Positions 7,909 to 16,602 of a stretch of 37,361 bases of DNA are shown one piece after another. Below the pieces are notes generated by a model. That model did no database searches. It was not told the origin of the DNA and worked only from the letters and a program-made list of their open reading frames with translations. The stretch lies in assembly GCA_947444195.1 (NCBI GenBank), contig CANEZL010000046.1:1-37361 (forward strand). The letters are read 5' to 3'. Position numbers and translations under genes: made by a program. Source of the DNA: Methylobacteriaceae bacterium. GTDB lineage: Bacteria > Pseudomonadota > Alphaproteobacteria > Rhizobiales > Beijerinckiaceae. Position 1 is the first letter of the stretch; every line of letters begins with the position of its first letter.

Positions 7909-9177
7909 ATGAAATCGAGCCCCGACATGGCCAGCTTCAAGACCGTGATGAAGTCGGGACACCCCCCGACCCTGTTCGCCGCGTTCCTCTACTTCGATTT
8001 CTGCTTCGCGATCTGGGTGCTCAACGGGGCGATGGGCCCGTTCATCACCGAGACCTACGGGCTCACCCCGGCCCAGACCGGGTTCATGATCTCCCTGCCG
8101 ATCCTCGCGGGCGCGATCATGCGCTTCCCGCTGGGCGTGCTCGCCCAGTATATCGGCCGCAAGAACGCCGCGCTCACGGAGATGGCCGTCATCGTGCTGG
8201 CGATGATCTACGGCTTCTTCTTCGTCGCCACCTACAACGACGTGCTCGCCATGGGCGTGCTGCTCGGCATCGCGGGCGCCTCCTTCGGTGTTGCCCTGTC
8301 GCTGGGCTCGGGCTGGTTCCCGCCGGAGCACAAGGGCCTCGCCATGGGCATCGCGGGCGCCGGCAACTCGGGCACCGTGCTCGCCGTGCTGTTCGCCCCG
8401 CCCCTCGCCCAGGCCTATGGCTGGCAGGCGGTCTACGGCTTCGCGGGCGCCGTGATGCTGATCCCGATCGCGGTGATGATCGTGCTCGCCAAGGAGCCGC
8501 CGGACCACCACGAGCAGACCTTCAAGGAGCACGTCTCCTGCCTGTTCACGAAGGACGGCTGGGCCTTCTCGCTGATCTACGTCATCACCTTCGGCGGCTT
8601 CATCGGCCTGTCGAACTTCCTGCCGACCTTCTTCTACGAGAGCTTCGGCGTCACCAAGGTCGAGGCCGGGCGCCTGACCATGCTCGCCGCGCTGATGGGC
8701 TCCGGCATCCGCATCGTCGGCGGCTACTTCGCCGACCGGATGGGGGGCATCCTCGTCCTCACCATCGTGCTGCTCGCCGCCATCGCCTCCTTCCTGGCCC
8801 TCACGGTCTCGCCCTCGCTCGCGGCGACGACGATCCTGTTCATGCTCTGCTTCGCCGCGCTCGGCGCGGGCAACGGCGCCCTGTTCCAGCTCGTGCCCCT
8901 GCGCTGGCCGAACAACACGGCGGTGGCCGGCTCGATGATCGGCGAGGTCGGAGCGCTGGGCGGCGCCATCCTGCCGAACGTGATGGGCCTGTCGAAGCAG
9001 TACACGGGCACCTTCGCCACGGGCTTCGTCGCCTACGCGTTCTTCGCCCTGCTGGTGCTCGGCTGCCTCTTCCTGTGGCAGCGCAACTGGGTGGGCCGCT
9101 GGGTCGGCCCGCGCGGCAAGGTGCTCGACGCAGCCCCGGCGCAGGCGGCGAGCGACCTGAAGCCCGCCGCGGTCTGA
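7909..9177 (+). CDS. Nitrate/nitrite transporter of the NNP (NarK/NasA) family, MFS
   Basis: A 422-residue major-facilitator protein with about 12 membrane segments. It carries the two nitrate-signature glycine/asparagine blocks GIAGAGNSGTV and ALGAGNGALFQLVPLRWP. It also has the two arginines that bind nitrate in NarK: Arg72 in AGAIMRFPLG and Arg268 in GSGIRIVGG. Assimilatory uptake of nitrate, or nitrate/nitrite exchange, is therefore likely; the direction cannot be read from sequence. The ATG at 7909 is the first with good coding context, but its ribosome site is weak and the ATG at 7927 is possible. The upstream sigma-54 promoter and hairpins suggest nitrogen control. No nitrate or nitrite reductase gene is adjacent. 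Confidence 0.9.
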   Translation: MKSSPDMASFKTVMKSGHPPTLFAAFLYFDFCFAIWVLNGAMGPFITETYGLTPAQTGFMISLPILAGAIMRFPLGVLAQYIGRKNAALTEMAVIVLAMIYGFFFVATYNDVLAMGVLLGIAGASFGVALSLGSGWFPPEHKGLAMGIAGAGNSGTVLAVLFAPPLAQAYGWQAVYGFAGAVMLIPIAVMIVLAKEPPDHHEQTFKEHVSCLFTKDGWAFSLIYVITFGGFIGLSNFLPTFFYESFGVTKVEAGRLTMLAALMGSGIRIVGGYFADRMGGILVLTIVLLAAIASFLALTVSPSLAATTILFMLCFAALGAGNGALFQLVPLRWPNNTAVAGSMIGEVGALGGAILPNVMGLSKQYTGTFATGFVAYAFFALLVLGCLFLWQRNWVGRWVGPRGKVLDAAPAQAASDLKPAAV

Positions 9178-9200
9178 CACGGCCCCGGAGCGTGCCGCGG

Positions 9201-9220
9201 CGGGGACCCACGGGTCCCCG
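9201..9220 (+). terminator. Hairpin after the nitrate transporter
   Basis: A perfect stem CGGGGACC/GGTCCCCG closes a four-base loop, 23 bases after the transporter stop. No T-tract follows. A second stem ACCCGCCC/GGGCGGGT lies at 9287-9311, just before the crotonase gene. Either may separate the two transcription units. Confidence 0.4.
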
Positions 9221-9353
9221 TCCGCGTTCCTGCCTCCCGGGATGGGGAGGGCGCCCGGCATCCGCTCTCCCGAAGCGGGCGCCCGGACCCGCCCTTGATC
9301 GACGGGCGGGTTCCGGCGCAGACGGGGCGGCAAGACGCCTCCCGGAGCCCGCC

Positions 9354-10160
9354 ATGAGCCAAGCGTTCCAGCCCGTATCCGACGACGCCCTGACCTACAG
9401 CCTCGGGGCGGACGGCGTCGCCCGGCTCGTGCTGAACCGGCCGCAGGCGCGCAACGCCCTGACCTTCGCCATGTACGAGGGCATCGTCGCCACCTGCGCG
9501 CGCATCGCCGAGGACCCGGCCGTGAAGGTGCTCGTGGTGACGGGGGCGGGCGACAAGGCCTTCGCGGCGGGCACCGACATCGCCGAGTTCCGCGCCTTCT
9601 CCACGGCGGAGGACGCCCTCGGCTACGAGCGCTTCATGGACCGGGTTCTCGGCGGCCTGGAGCGCCTGCGCGTGCCCACCGTGGCGGCGGTGGCGGGGGC
9701 CTGCACGGGCGGCGGCGCGGCCATCGCCGCGGCCTGCGACCTGCGGATCGCCACGGCGGACGCCCGCTTCGGCTTCCCCATCGCGCGCACCCTCGGCAAC
9801 TGCCTGTCCCTGGCCAATCTCCGGCGCCTCGCGGCCCTCGTCGGCCCGGCGCGGGTGAAGGACATGATCTTCACCGCCCGCCTCCTCGACGCGGCGGAGG
9901 CGCACCGCATCGGCCTCGTCGGCGAGGTGGTCGCCGACGCCGCCGCTCTGCGGGCGCGGGCGGAGGCCCTGGCGGCGCAGCTGGCCGGCCACGCCCCGCT
10001 GACCCTGCGCGCCACGAAGGAGGGCCTGCGCCGGCTCGCCGAGGGCGCCGCGGCGGACCAGGGGGACGACCTGATCCTCGACTGCTACATGAGCGCGGAT
10101 TTCCGGGAGGGCATGGAGGCGTTCCTGGCCAAGCGCCCCCCGGTCTGGACCGGGCGCTGA
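9354..10160 (+). CDS. Enoyl-CoA hydratase/isomerase (crotonase) family protein, atypical active site
   Basis: A 268-residue crotonase-fold protein starting at the ATG at 9354 behind CGGAG. The oxyanion-hole and CoA-binding blocks are recognisable: LNRPQARNAL, DKAFAAGTDIAEF and GACTGGGAAIAAACDLRIA. Classical hydratases have catalytic glutamates in the GGGxEL and PEixLG positions. Here these read GGGAAIA and FPIARTLGN, so neither glutamate is present. It therefore probably does not hydrate enoyl-CoA by the standard mechanism and may act on another acyl-CoA. It is followed convergently by a GntR/FCD regulator, a family that often controls acid or acyl-CoA catabolism, but convergence gives no firm link. 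Fold confident, reaction unknown. Confidence 0.88.
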   Translation: MSQAFQPVSDDALTYSLGADGVARLVLNRPQARNALTFAMYEGIVATCARIAEDPAVKVLVVTGAGDKAFAAGTDIAEFRAFSTAEDALGYERFMDRVLGGLERLRVPTVAAVAGACTGGGAAIAAACDLRIATADARFGFPIARTLGNCLSLANLRRLAALVGPARVKDMIFTARLLDAAEAHRIGLVGEVVADAAALRARAEALAAQLAGHAPLTLRATKEGLRRLAEGAAADQGDDLILDCYMSADFREGMEAFLAKRPPVWTGR

Positions 10161-10172
10161 CGGCCCGCCCGA

Positions 10173-10188
10173 CGGACGGTGCCGTCCG
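10173..10188. terminator. Short perfect hairpin between convergent genes
   Basis: CGGACGG (10173-10179) pairs with CCGTCCG (10182-10188). It lies 13 bases after the crotonase stop and 85 bases before the end of the convergent GntR gene. It has no T-tract, so it is only a candidate for a bidirectional terminator. Confidence 0.35.
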
Positions 10189-10273
10189 GCCCTTCGCAGA
10201 CCGCTCGCGCGGCGCCTCGGGACCCGGGTCGCGCGGGATCGGCAGCGCGAACGGGCCCCGGATCGCCGGCCCG

Positions 10274-10960
10274 TCAGGCCGCCGCGGAGGCGGCCTCCGC
10301 GAAGCTCGCCGCCAGCACCGCCTTCCTGCCGCGCACGTGGGCGCGCATCAGGGCCGAGAGGCCGGCGCCGTCGCGGGCGCGCAGCAGCGCGACCATGCGC
10401 GCGTGCTCTTCCACCGCCCGCTCCCACTGCTCCGCGGTCTGGTGGGCGGAGTAGCGCGAGCGCTGCACCCGGCCCGACAGGCCGAGATAGAGGTTCTCCA
10501 GCACGCCGTTGCGGCTGGCCCGCATGATCGCCTCGTGGATGCGCCGGTTCAGCGGGAAGTAGACCGCCGCGTCGCGCGCCTGCCACGCGTCCACCATGGC
10601 GGCGTGGTCCCCCTCGACGCTCGCGATCTCCGCCTCCGTGATGTTGGCGCAGGCGAGGTCCGCCGCGGTCGCTTCCAGGCCGCCGATCACCTCCAGCATC
10701 TCCTCGATCTCGTGCGGCGAGATGCTGGCGACGCGCGCGCCGCGGTTCGGCAGGAGTTCCAGCAGGCCCTCCGTCGCGAGGATCTTGATCGCCTCGCGCA
10801 AGGGCGTGCGCGAGATGCCGAACCGGTCCGTCAGCTCCGCCTCGTTGATGCGGCTGCAGGGAGCGAGTTCCCCGGACTGGATGAGGTCCCGCATCCGTTC
10901 GGCGACCTCGTCGTGCAGGTAACGGCGGTTGATGCCGAGGCCGGGCTCGATCCTGTTCAT
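10274..10960 (-). CDS. GntR-family transcriptional regulator, FCD (FadR) subfamily
   Basis: A 228-residue regulator. An N-terminal winged helix-turn-helix occupies about residues 12-78 (LHDEVAERMRDLIQSGEL and GISRTPLREAIKILATEGLL are diagnostic). An all-helical FCD ligand domain follows, with the metal-binding histidines visible in RRIHEAIMRA, EHARMVALLR and MRAHVRGRK. FCD regulators usually bind organic acids, sugar acids or acyl-CoA and repress nearby catabolic genes. It is divergent from the M32 carboxypeptidase gene across about 175 bases and convergent with the crotonase, so its own promoter region is the likeliest place for an operator. The N-terminal start has no clear ribosome site. 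Target genes cannot be assigned. Confidence 0.92.
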   Translation of the reverse strand: MNRIEPGLGINRRYLHDEVAERMRDLIQSGELAPCSRINEAELTDRFGISRTPLREAIKILATEGLLELLPNRGARVASISPHEIEEMLEVIGGLEATAADLACANITEAEIASVEGDHAAMVDAWQARDAAVYFPLNRRIHEAIMRASRNGVLENLYLGLSGRVQRSRYSAHQTAEQWERAVEEHARMVALLRARDGAGLSALMRAHVRGRKAVLAASFAEAASAAA

Positions 10961-10992
10961 CGGATGTCGACGGGATCAGGGGGGCAATGCTG

Positions 10993-11006
10993 CATGATCA
11001 CACATG
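10993..11006. promoter_or_regulatory. Possible GntR operator in the divergent intergenic region
   Basis: CATGATCACACATG contains two CATG half-sites around an AT-rich core, 33 bases upstream of the GntR gene start. It stands out from the surrounding GC-rich sequence. This is a weak candidate, since FCD operators vary and the symmetry is imperfect in the centre. Confidence 0.2.
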
Positions 11007-11135
11007 TAGGCGGGGCCTTGATCGGTGTCTATGCACCATTTCTCCGCTTCCACCCCCGCCGGAGGCGGGCCGGGGCGGGGCTGGCCCGCGCCGCGGGCCC
11101 GGTCTAATCGGGGCCAGAGCCGCTCAGGAGCCGCG

Positions 11136-12623
<1,488 letters not shown>

Positions 12624-12635
12624 GGGCGGGCCGCC

Positions 12636-12657
12636 GAGCACCCGATCACGGGGGCTC
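12636..12657. terminator. Bulged hairpin between convergent M32 gene and 48-residue ORF
   Basis: GAGC-A-CCC pairs with GGG-GCTC around a GATCAC-type loop. It sits 13 bases after the carboxypeptidase stop and 31 bases after the stop of the small gene on the other strand. There is no T-tract, so it is a low-confidence bidirectional terminator. Confidence 0.3.
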
Positions 12658-12687
12658 GCGTGCCGTCCGTCGGGCCGGTCCGAGCCT

Positions 12688-12834
12688 TCAATCCGTCTCC
12701 ACCTCGGACGGGATCGAGACGCCGAGGCTGGCCCTGTCCTGTTCGAACGTATCGAGTCCGGCGGTCGAGGGCGTGAACCACGAATACTGGGACAGGAAGG
12801 AGAACACCACGATGGCAATGAGGTTGTTGAACAT
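12688..12834 (-). CDS. 48-residue single-helix membrane protein, unrecognised
   Basis: The reading frame gives MFNNLIAIVVFSFLSQYSWF at the N-terminus, a hydrophobic helix of about 16 residues that can cross or insert in the membrane. A polar, acidic tail follows (TAGLDTFEQDRASLGVSIP and then SEVETD). A strong ribosome site, AGGGAG, lies 6 bases before the ATG (complement of 12840-12846), which is better than for many long genes here. An overlapping ATG 5 bases upstream leads into another frame that is only an antisense shadow of the carboxypeptidase gene. An AT-rich stretch upstream (12880-12945) can hold its promoter. I do not recognise the family. Small inner-membrane peptides often modulate a membrane complex, but no partner is suggested here. 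Confidence 0.6.
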   Translation of the reverse strand: MFNNLIAIVVFSFLSQYSWFTPSTAGLDTFEQDRASLGVSIPSEVETD

Positions 12835-13166
12835 GTCATTCTCCCTGCTTCCCTGGTCGATACGTCATCCTACGGCGCGGTTCGTAACGGTTCGATAATT
12901 GAAATGCTGAACGATCGGGATAAGAGTGTGATTAAATTTGTACTCATGGCATGAGGATGGGACGCGGGAAGACAATGTTGCTCTGCGGAAGGCGGGCGCG
13001 ACAGCTGTTTTGCAGTGCGGAATATCTGCCGCCGCCATTCCGATCCTCGGCGGGATGCTGAGACGCGGCGGGTCCGACGGGGTCGGATCCCCATCGGCTC
13101 GATCTCTCGGGGAGCCTTGCACGCGCCGCGGTCGTCACCGTGCCGTTCGAGCCGGCAGACGGACCC
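12835..13166. other. 332-bp intergenic region with AT-rich promoter-like core
   Basis: This lies between the small membrane protein and the end of the YhaN-like gene. The part at 12880-12945 is notably AT-rich for this genome. It contains two direct copies of CGGTTCG exactly 10 bases apart (12878-12884 and 12888-12894) and a palindrome CTCAT-GGC-ATGAG at 12943-12955. Both may be operators for the small gene. From about 12960 to 13166 I see nothing recognisable. Confidence 0.45.
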
Positions 13167-16100
13167 CTACAGTTCGAGGATGTCCACGGCCGTGCCGAGC
13201 CGCGCGGCGGCGAGATCGGCCACGTGGCGGTGGTGGGTGAACAGGATCGGCTGCACGCTGCCGCCGATCGCCGCGAGGGCTTCCAGGCCGTGGGCGGTGC
13301 GGGTGTCGTCGAAGGTGAGGAAGAGGTCGTCGCCGAGGAAGGGCGCGGGCTCGGCGCGGGCCGCGTAATCCTCCAGATAGGCGAGCCGCAGGGCGAGGTA
13401 GAGCTGGTCGCGCGTGCCCTCGCTCAGGCCCTCGATCGGCACGAGGCCGCCGCCGGCCCGGTGCCCGGCCAGCCGCGGCGTGTCGGCGGCGTCGTAATCC
13501 TGGCTGAGCCCCGCGAAGGCGCCGCCGGTGAGGGCCGAGAACAGGCCGCCCGCGCGCGTCAGCAGCGGATCCTGCTGGCCCGCCCGCTGGCGGGCGATGG
13601 CCGTGCCGAGGAGCATCCCCGCGAGCTTCAGCACGGCCCAGCGCCGGGCCTCGCCCTGGAGATCGGCCTCCGCCGCCTTGCGCTGGGCGAGCGCCAGCTC
13701 GGCGCCGATGCCGCCCTCCAGCTCCGCCCGGCGGCGCTCGCCGCGGTCGCGGTCGGCGAAGGCCGCCCGGCCGCGCTGGTCGAGATCCTCCTCCGTCAGG
13801 GCGAGGCCGCCGAGCGCCGCCTCCACCGCGGCGGGATCCGTCTCGGCGAGCTCCGCCCGCAGGACGGATTCCGGAACGCCCTCGGCGGTGCGGGCGAGTT
13901 CGTCCCGCCGCGCCGCCGCCTCGGCGCGCAGGCCGCGCCGGACGAGGAGGCGCTCGTGCAGGAGCGCCGGCGCCTCCGCCCCCGCGGACGGGCCGAGATG
14001 GGCCGCGAGCGCCTCGGCCTGCGCCGCGTGCCGCCTCTCGGCCGCGGCGCAGGCCTCGGCCGCCGCGTCCCGGCGCCGGGCGACCTCGTCCCGGCGCGCC
14101 CGGGCCTCCAGGGCGACGCGCAGGCGCTCGTGCAGGGCCCTCACCCCCGCGGTCACCGGGAGTTCGGCGAGGTCCGGCGCGAGGTCGGCGACGAGGGCGC
14201 CCCCTTGGGCCCGGTAGGCCTCCATGTCCCGCTGGAGGCCGGCGATGCGGCGCTGCTGGCGTTCGAGGTCGGCGAGGACCGGCGGCACCGAGCGCCAGGC
14301 CGCGAGCGCCGCCTCGGCCTCGTCCGGCGCGGCGCGGCCCGTGAGGCCGAGGGCGGGCAGCGCCTCGGCCCAGTCCGCGCCCCACGCGGCCTCCCGCGCC
14401 CGCGCCGCGGCGAGGTCGGCCGCGAGGCGCTGCATCTGCGCCTGCGCGGCCCTCGCGCGTCCTTGCGTTTCGCGGCTCCGCTCCCAGGCCTCGGCGAGGG
14501 CGTCGATCCGTTCCTCCACCCGCGCGAGGAGGGCGGCGGGGGCGAGATCCGGCAGGAGGTCGAGGCCGGCCCGGCGGGCGAGTTCGGCGAGCGGCGTGCA
14601 GGTGGACGTGATCCGGGCGCCGAGGCGCTCGCGCTCGATGCTCTGGGCCTCGATCTCCATCTGCGTGTCGAGAAGCCCGCCGGCCTCGTCGAGCCAGGGG
14701 CCCATCTCGGCGGGCGGGCCCGGCGCAATGCCGGTGCCGGCCCAGAGCGCCTGCCAGGCCGCCTCGGCCTCGGCGAGGGCCGCCCCGCGGGCGGCGAGGG
14801 CCTCCCGGGCCGCCTCGTGCTCTTCCGTCTCCGCCTCGAGGCGGGCGCGGGCGGCCGCCTGCTCGGCGGCGCGGCCCGCGTCGCGCACGCGGTCGTCGGC
14901 GGCGCGGTCGGCCTCGGCCACGGCCGCCCGGTAGCGCGCGATCGCCTCGGGCCTGCCGGCGATGGCGTCCGCGAGGAGCGCGTCGCGCGCCGCCCGCAGC
15001 CGGGCGAGGTCGGCCGGGCTCGGCAGCCGGTCGCCGGCCTCGCTGAGGCGCAGGCGCCGCGCGCTCTCGGCCACCGCCCGCTCGGCCGCCTCGCAGCGGT
15101 CGGCCGCCCGGTCGCGGCGGCGCTCCAGATCCTCCCGTGCGCGGGCGTGGCGGGCCACCGCCTCGGGGGCGGGCAGGGGGATGCCGGCGAGTGCGGCGAG
15201 GTCCGGCACCGGCGGGGCGAGGCGGCCGGCCTGGAGCCAGAGCAGGCCCGCCTCGCGCCGGACCGCGCGGTCGAGCTCCTCGAAGCGATTGATCTCCGCC
15301 GGCAGCCCGGCGAAGGCGCGCAGGTCCGCGCGCAGGGGCGCGGGATCGCGGGCGGCGGCGCTCTCCGCCTCCGCGGCGCGCTCCAGGCCCCGCGCCGCGA
15401 TCTCTTGCTCCAGGCGCGCGATCTCCGCGGCGACGGCGCGGCCGGTGCGGATCAGCGCCGTGATCCGGGTCTGCTCGGCGTCGGAGGGCTGGCGGGCGCG
15501 CAGGGAACCGGCCCCGGGAAGGCCGATGCGGACGGCGAGGCGGTCGAGATCCTCGGCGAAGCCCTCGGCCTCGGCGCGGATGCGGGGCAGGTCCTGCGCG
15601 TCCTTGTCGTGCCGGGCGACGCCGCGGAAGGCGTCGAGCACCGCCTCGGCCCGCGCGAGCAGGGCGGCGTCGAGGGGCAGGCCCGCGAGGTCGGCCTCCG
15701 CCTGGGCGAGGAGCGCGGCGGTCCGCGCGGCCTCGGCACGGGCCTCGGCCTCCCCGGCGATGCGCAGGCCGAGCGCGTCGATCCAGCCGTCCTCCGGCTC
15801 CCCCGCCCCGGCGCCCGCGGCGAGGTGCGCGTCGGCCGCGTCGATCGCCTGGATCAGGGGCGCCACCCGCTTCAGCCGCAGCAGGCGGGCGCGCTCCGCA
15901 GCGAGGCGCTGGCGCGCGTCGCGCAAGGCCTCGAGGCGCCGTCCGGCCTCCTCGATCTCGGCGTTCAGGTCGCGCCAGTCGCCCGCCCGCAGCTCGCTCT
16001 GGCGGATCGCCTTGCGCGCCTCGTCGTGGCGGGTCAGCGCCTGGTAGAAGGTGCGGTCCCTGGCGGCACGGGGGGCGAAGATGCCCGCGGCCTCCTCCTC

Positions 16101-16592
16101 CAGGCGCGTCTGCAGGGTGCGGTAGCCGCGCAAGCCGGAGGCCGCCGCGAACAGGCTGGCGCCGACCTCGCCCTCGGCATCGAGCATCTCCTCGGCGCCG
16201 AGCCGCAGGGCCGGGGCGTCGAGGCCGAAGGCCCGGCAGAACACCTCGCGGGTGAGGCCGCCGAGGAAGGGCGCCAGCGCGTCCTCGGGCAGGGCCGCGT
16301 CGGCCGCGTCGACCAGGGTGTTGCGCCGGCCCTTGCGGCGGCGGAAGGCGAGGCGGCGCCCGTCGCCTCCCGCGATCTCGGCCCCCAGGCGCAGGCTCGG
16401 CATGTCGTGGAGGAAGGCGAAGCGGGTGCGCTCCTCCACGCCGAAGAGCAGGTCCGTCACCGCCGCGAGCGCCGTGCTCTTGCCCGCCTCGTTGGCGCCG
16501 AGCACCACGTGCAGGCGTGCGTCGGGGCGGAAGACGAGGCGCCTTCCGGTGAACGGCCCGTAGCGTTCGAGATCGAGGCTGAGGAGGCGCAT
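13167..16592 (-). CDS. YhaN-like SMC/Rad50-type ATPase (AAA_27)
   Basis: A 1141-residue ATPase. The start MRLLSLDLERYGPF at 16592 is chosen because it begins the conserved nucleotide-binding lobe. Walker A is GANEAGKST at residues 32-40. Long Ala/Arg/Glu-rich coiled coils fill most of the middle. The C-terminal lobe has the signature LSEGTRDQLYLALRLA and the Walker B/D-loop FLGDDLFLTFDDTRT. The arrangement matches YhaN, a partner of the nuclease YhaO in Bacillus, and resembles Rad50/SbcC. No CxxC zinc hook is visible in the coiled coil. The nuclease gene ends only 10 bases upstream, so the two are surely co-transcribed. Role inferred: DNA end processing or repair on chromosomal DNA. Confidence 0.9.
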   Translation of the reverse strand: MRLLSLDLERYGPFTGRRLVFRPDARLHVVLGANEAGKSTALAAVTDLLFGVEERTRFAFLHDMPSLRLGAEIAGGDGRRLAFRRRKGRRNTLVDAADAALPEDALAPFLGGLTREVFCRAFGLDAPALRLGAEEMLDAEGEVGASLFAAASGLRGYRTLQTRLEEEAAGIFAPRAARDRTFYQALTRHDEARKAIRQSELRAGDWRDLNAEIEEAGRRLEALRDARQRLAAERARLLRLKRVAPLIQAIDAADAHLAAGAGAGEPEDGWIDALGLRIAGEAEARAEAARTAALLAQAEADLAGLPLDAALLARAEAVLDAFRGVARHDKDAQDLPRIRAEAEGFAEDLDRLAVRIGLPGAGSLRARQPSDAEQTRITALIRTGRAVAAEIARLEQEIAARGLERAAEAESAAARDPAPLRADLRAFAGLPAEINRFEELDRAVRREAGLLWLQAGRLAPPVPDLAALAGIPLPAPEAVARHARAREDLERRRDRAADRCEAAERAVAESARRLRLSEAGDRLPSPADLARLRAARDALLADAIAGRPEAIARYRAAVAEADRAADDRVRDAGRAAEQAAARARLEAETEEHEAAREALAARGAALAEAEAAWQALWAGTGIAPGPPAEMGPWLDEAGGLLDTQMEIEAQSIERERLGARITSTCTPLAELARRAGLDLLPDLAPAALLARVEERIDALAEAWERSRETQGRARAAQAQMQRLAADLAAARAREAAWGADWAEALPALGLTGRAAPDEAEAALAAWRSVPPVLADLERQQRRIAGLQRDMEAYRAQGGALVADLAPDLAELPVTAGVRALHERLRVALEARARRDEVARRRDAAAEACAAAERRHAAQAEALAAHLGPSAGAEAPALLHERLLVRRGLRAEAAARRDELARTAEGVPESVLRAELAETDPAAVEAALGGLALTEEDLDQRGRAAFADRDRGERRRAELEGGIGAELALAQRKAAEADLQGEARRWAVLKLAGMLLGTAIARQRAGQQDPLLTRAGGLFSALTGGAFAGLSQDYDAADTPRLAGHRAGGGLVPIEGLSEGTRDQLYLALRLAYLEDYAARAEPAPFLGDDLFLTFDDTRTAHGLEALAAIGGSVQPILFTHHRHVADLAAARLGTAVDILEL

Positions 16593-16602
16593 CGCTTCGC
16601 CC

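Noticed and set aside
12880..12893. Possible alphaproteobacterial LexA box (GTTC-N7-GTTC)
   Set aside because: The two GTTC units are separated by 6 bases, not 7, and no SOS gene is adjacent. Reported only as a direct repeat.
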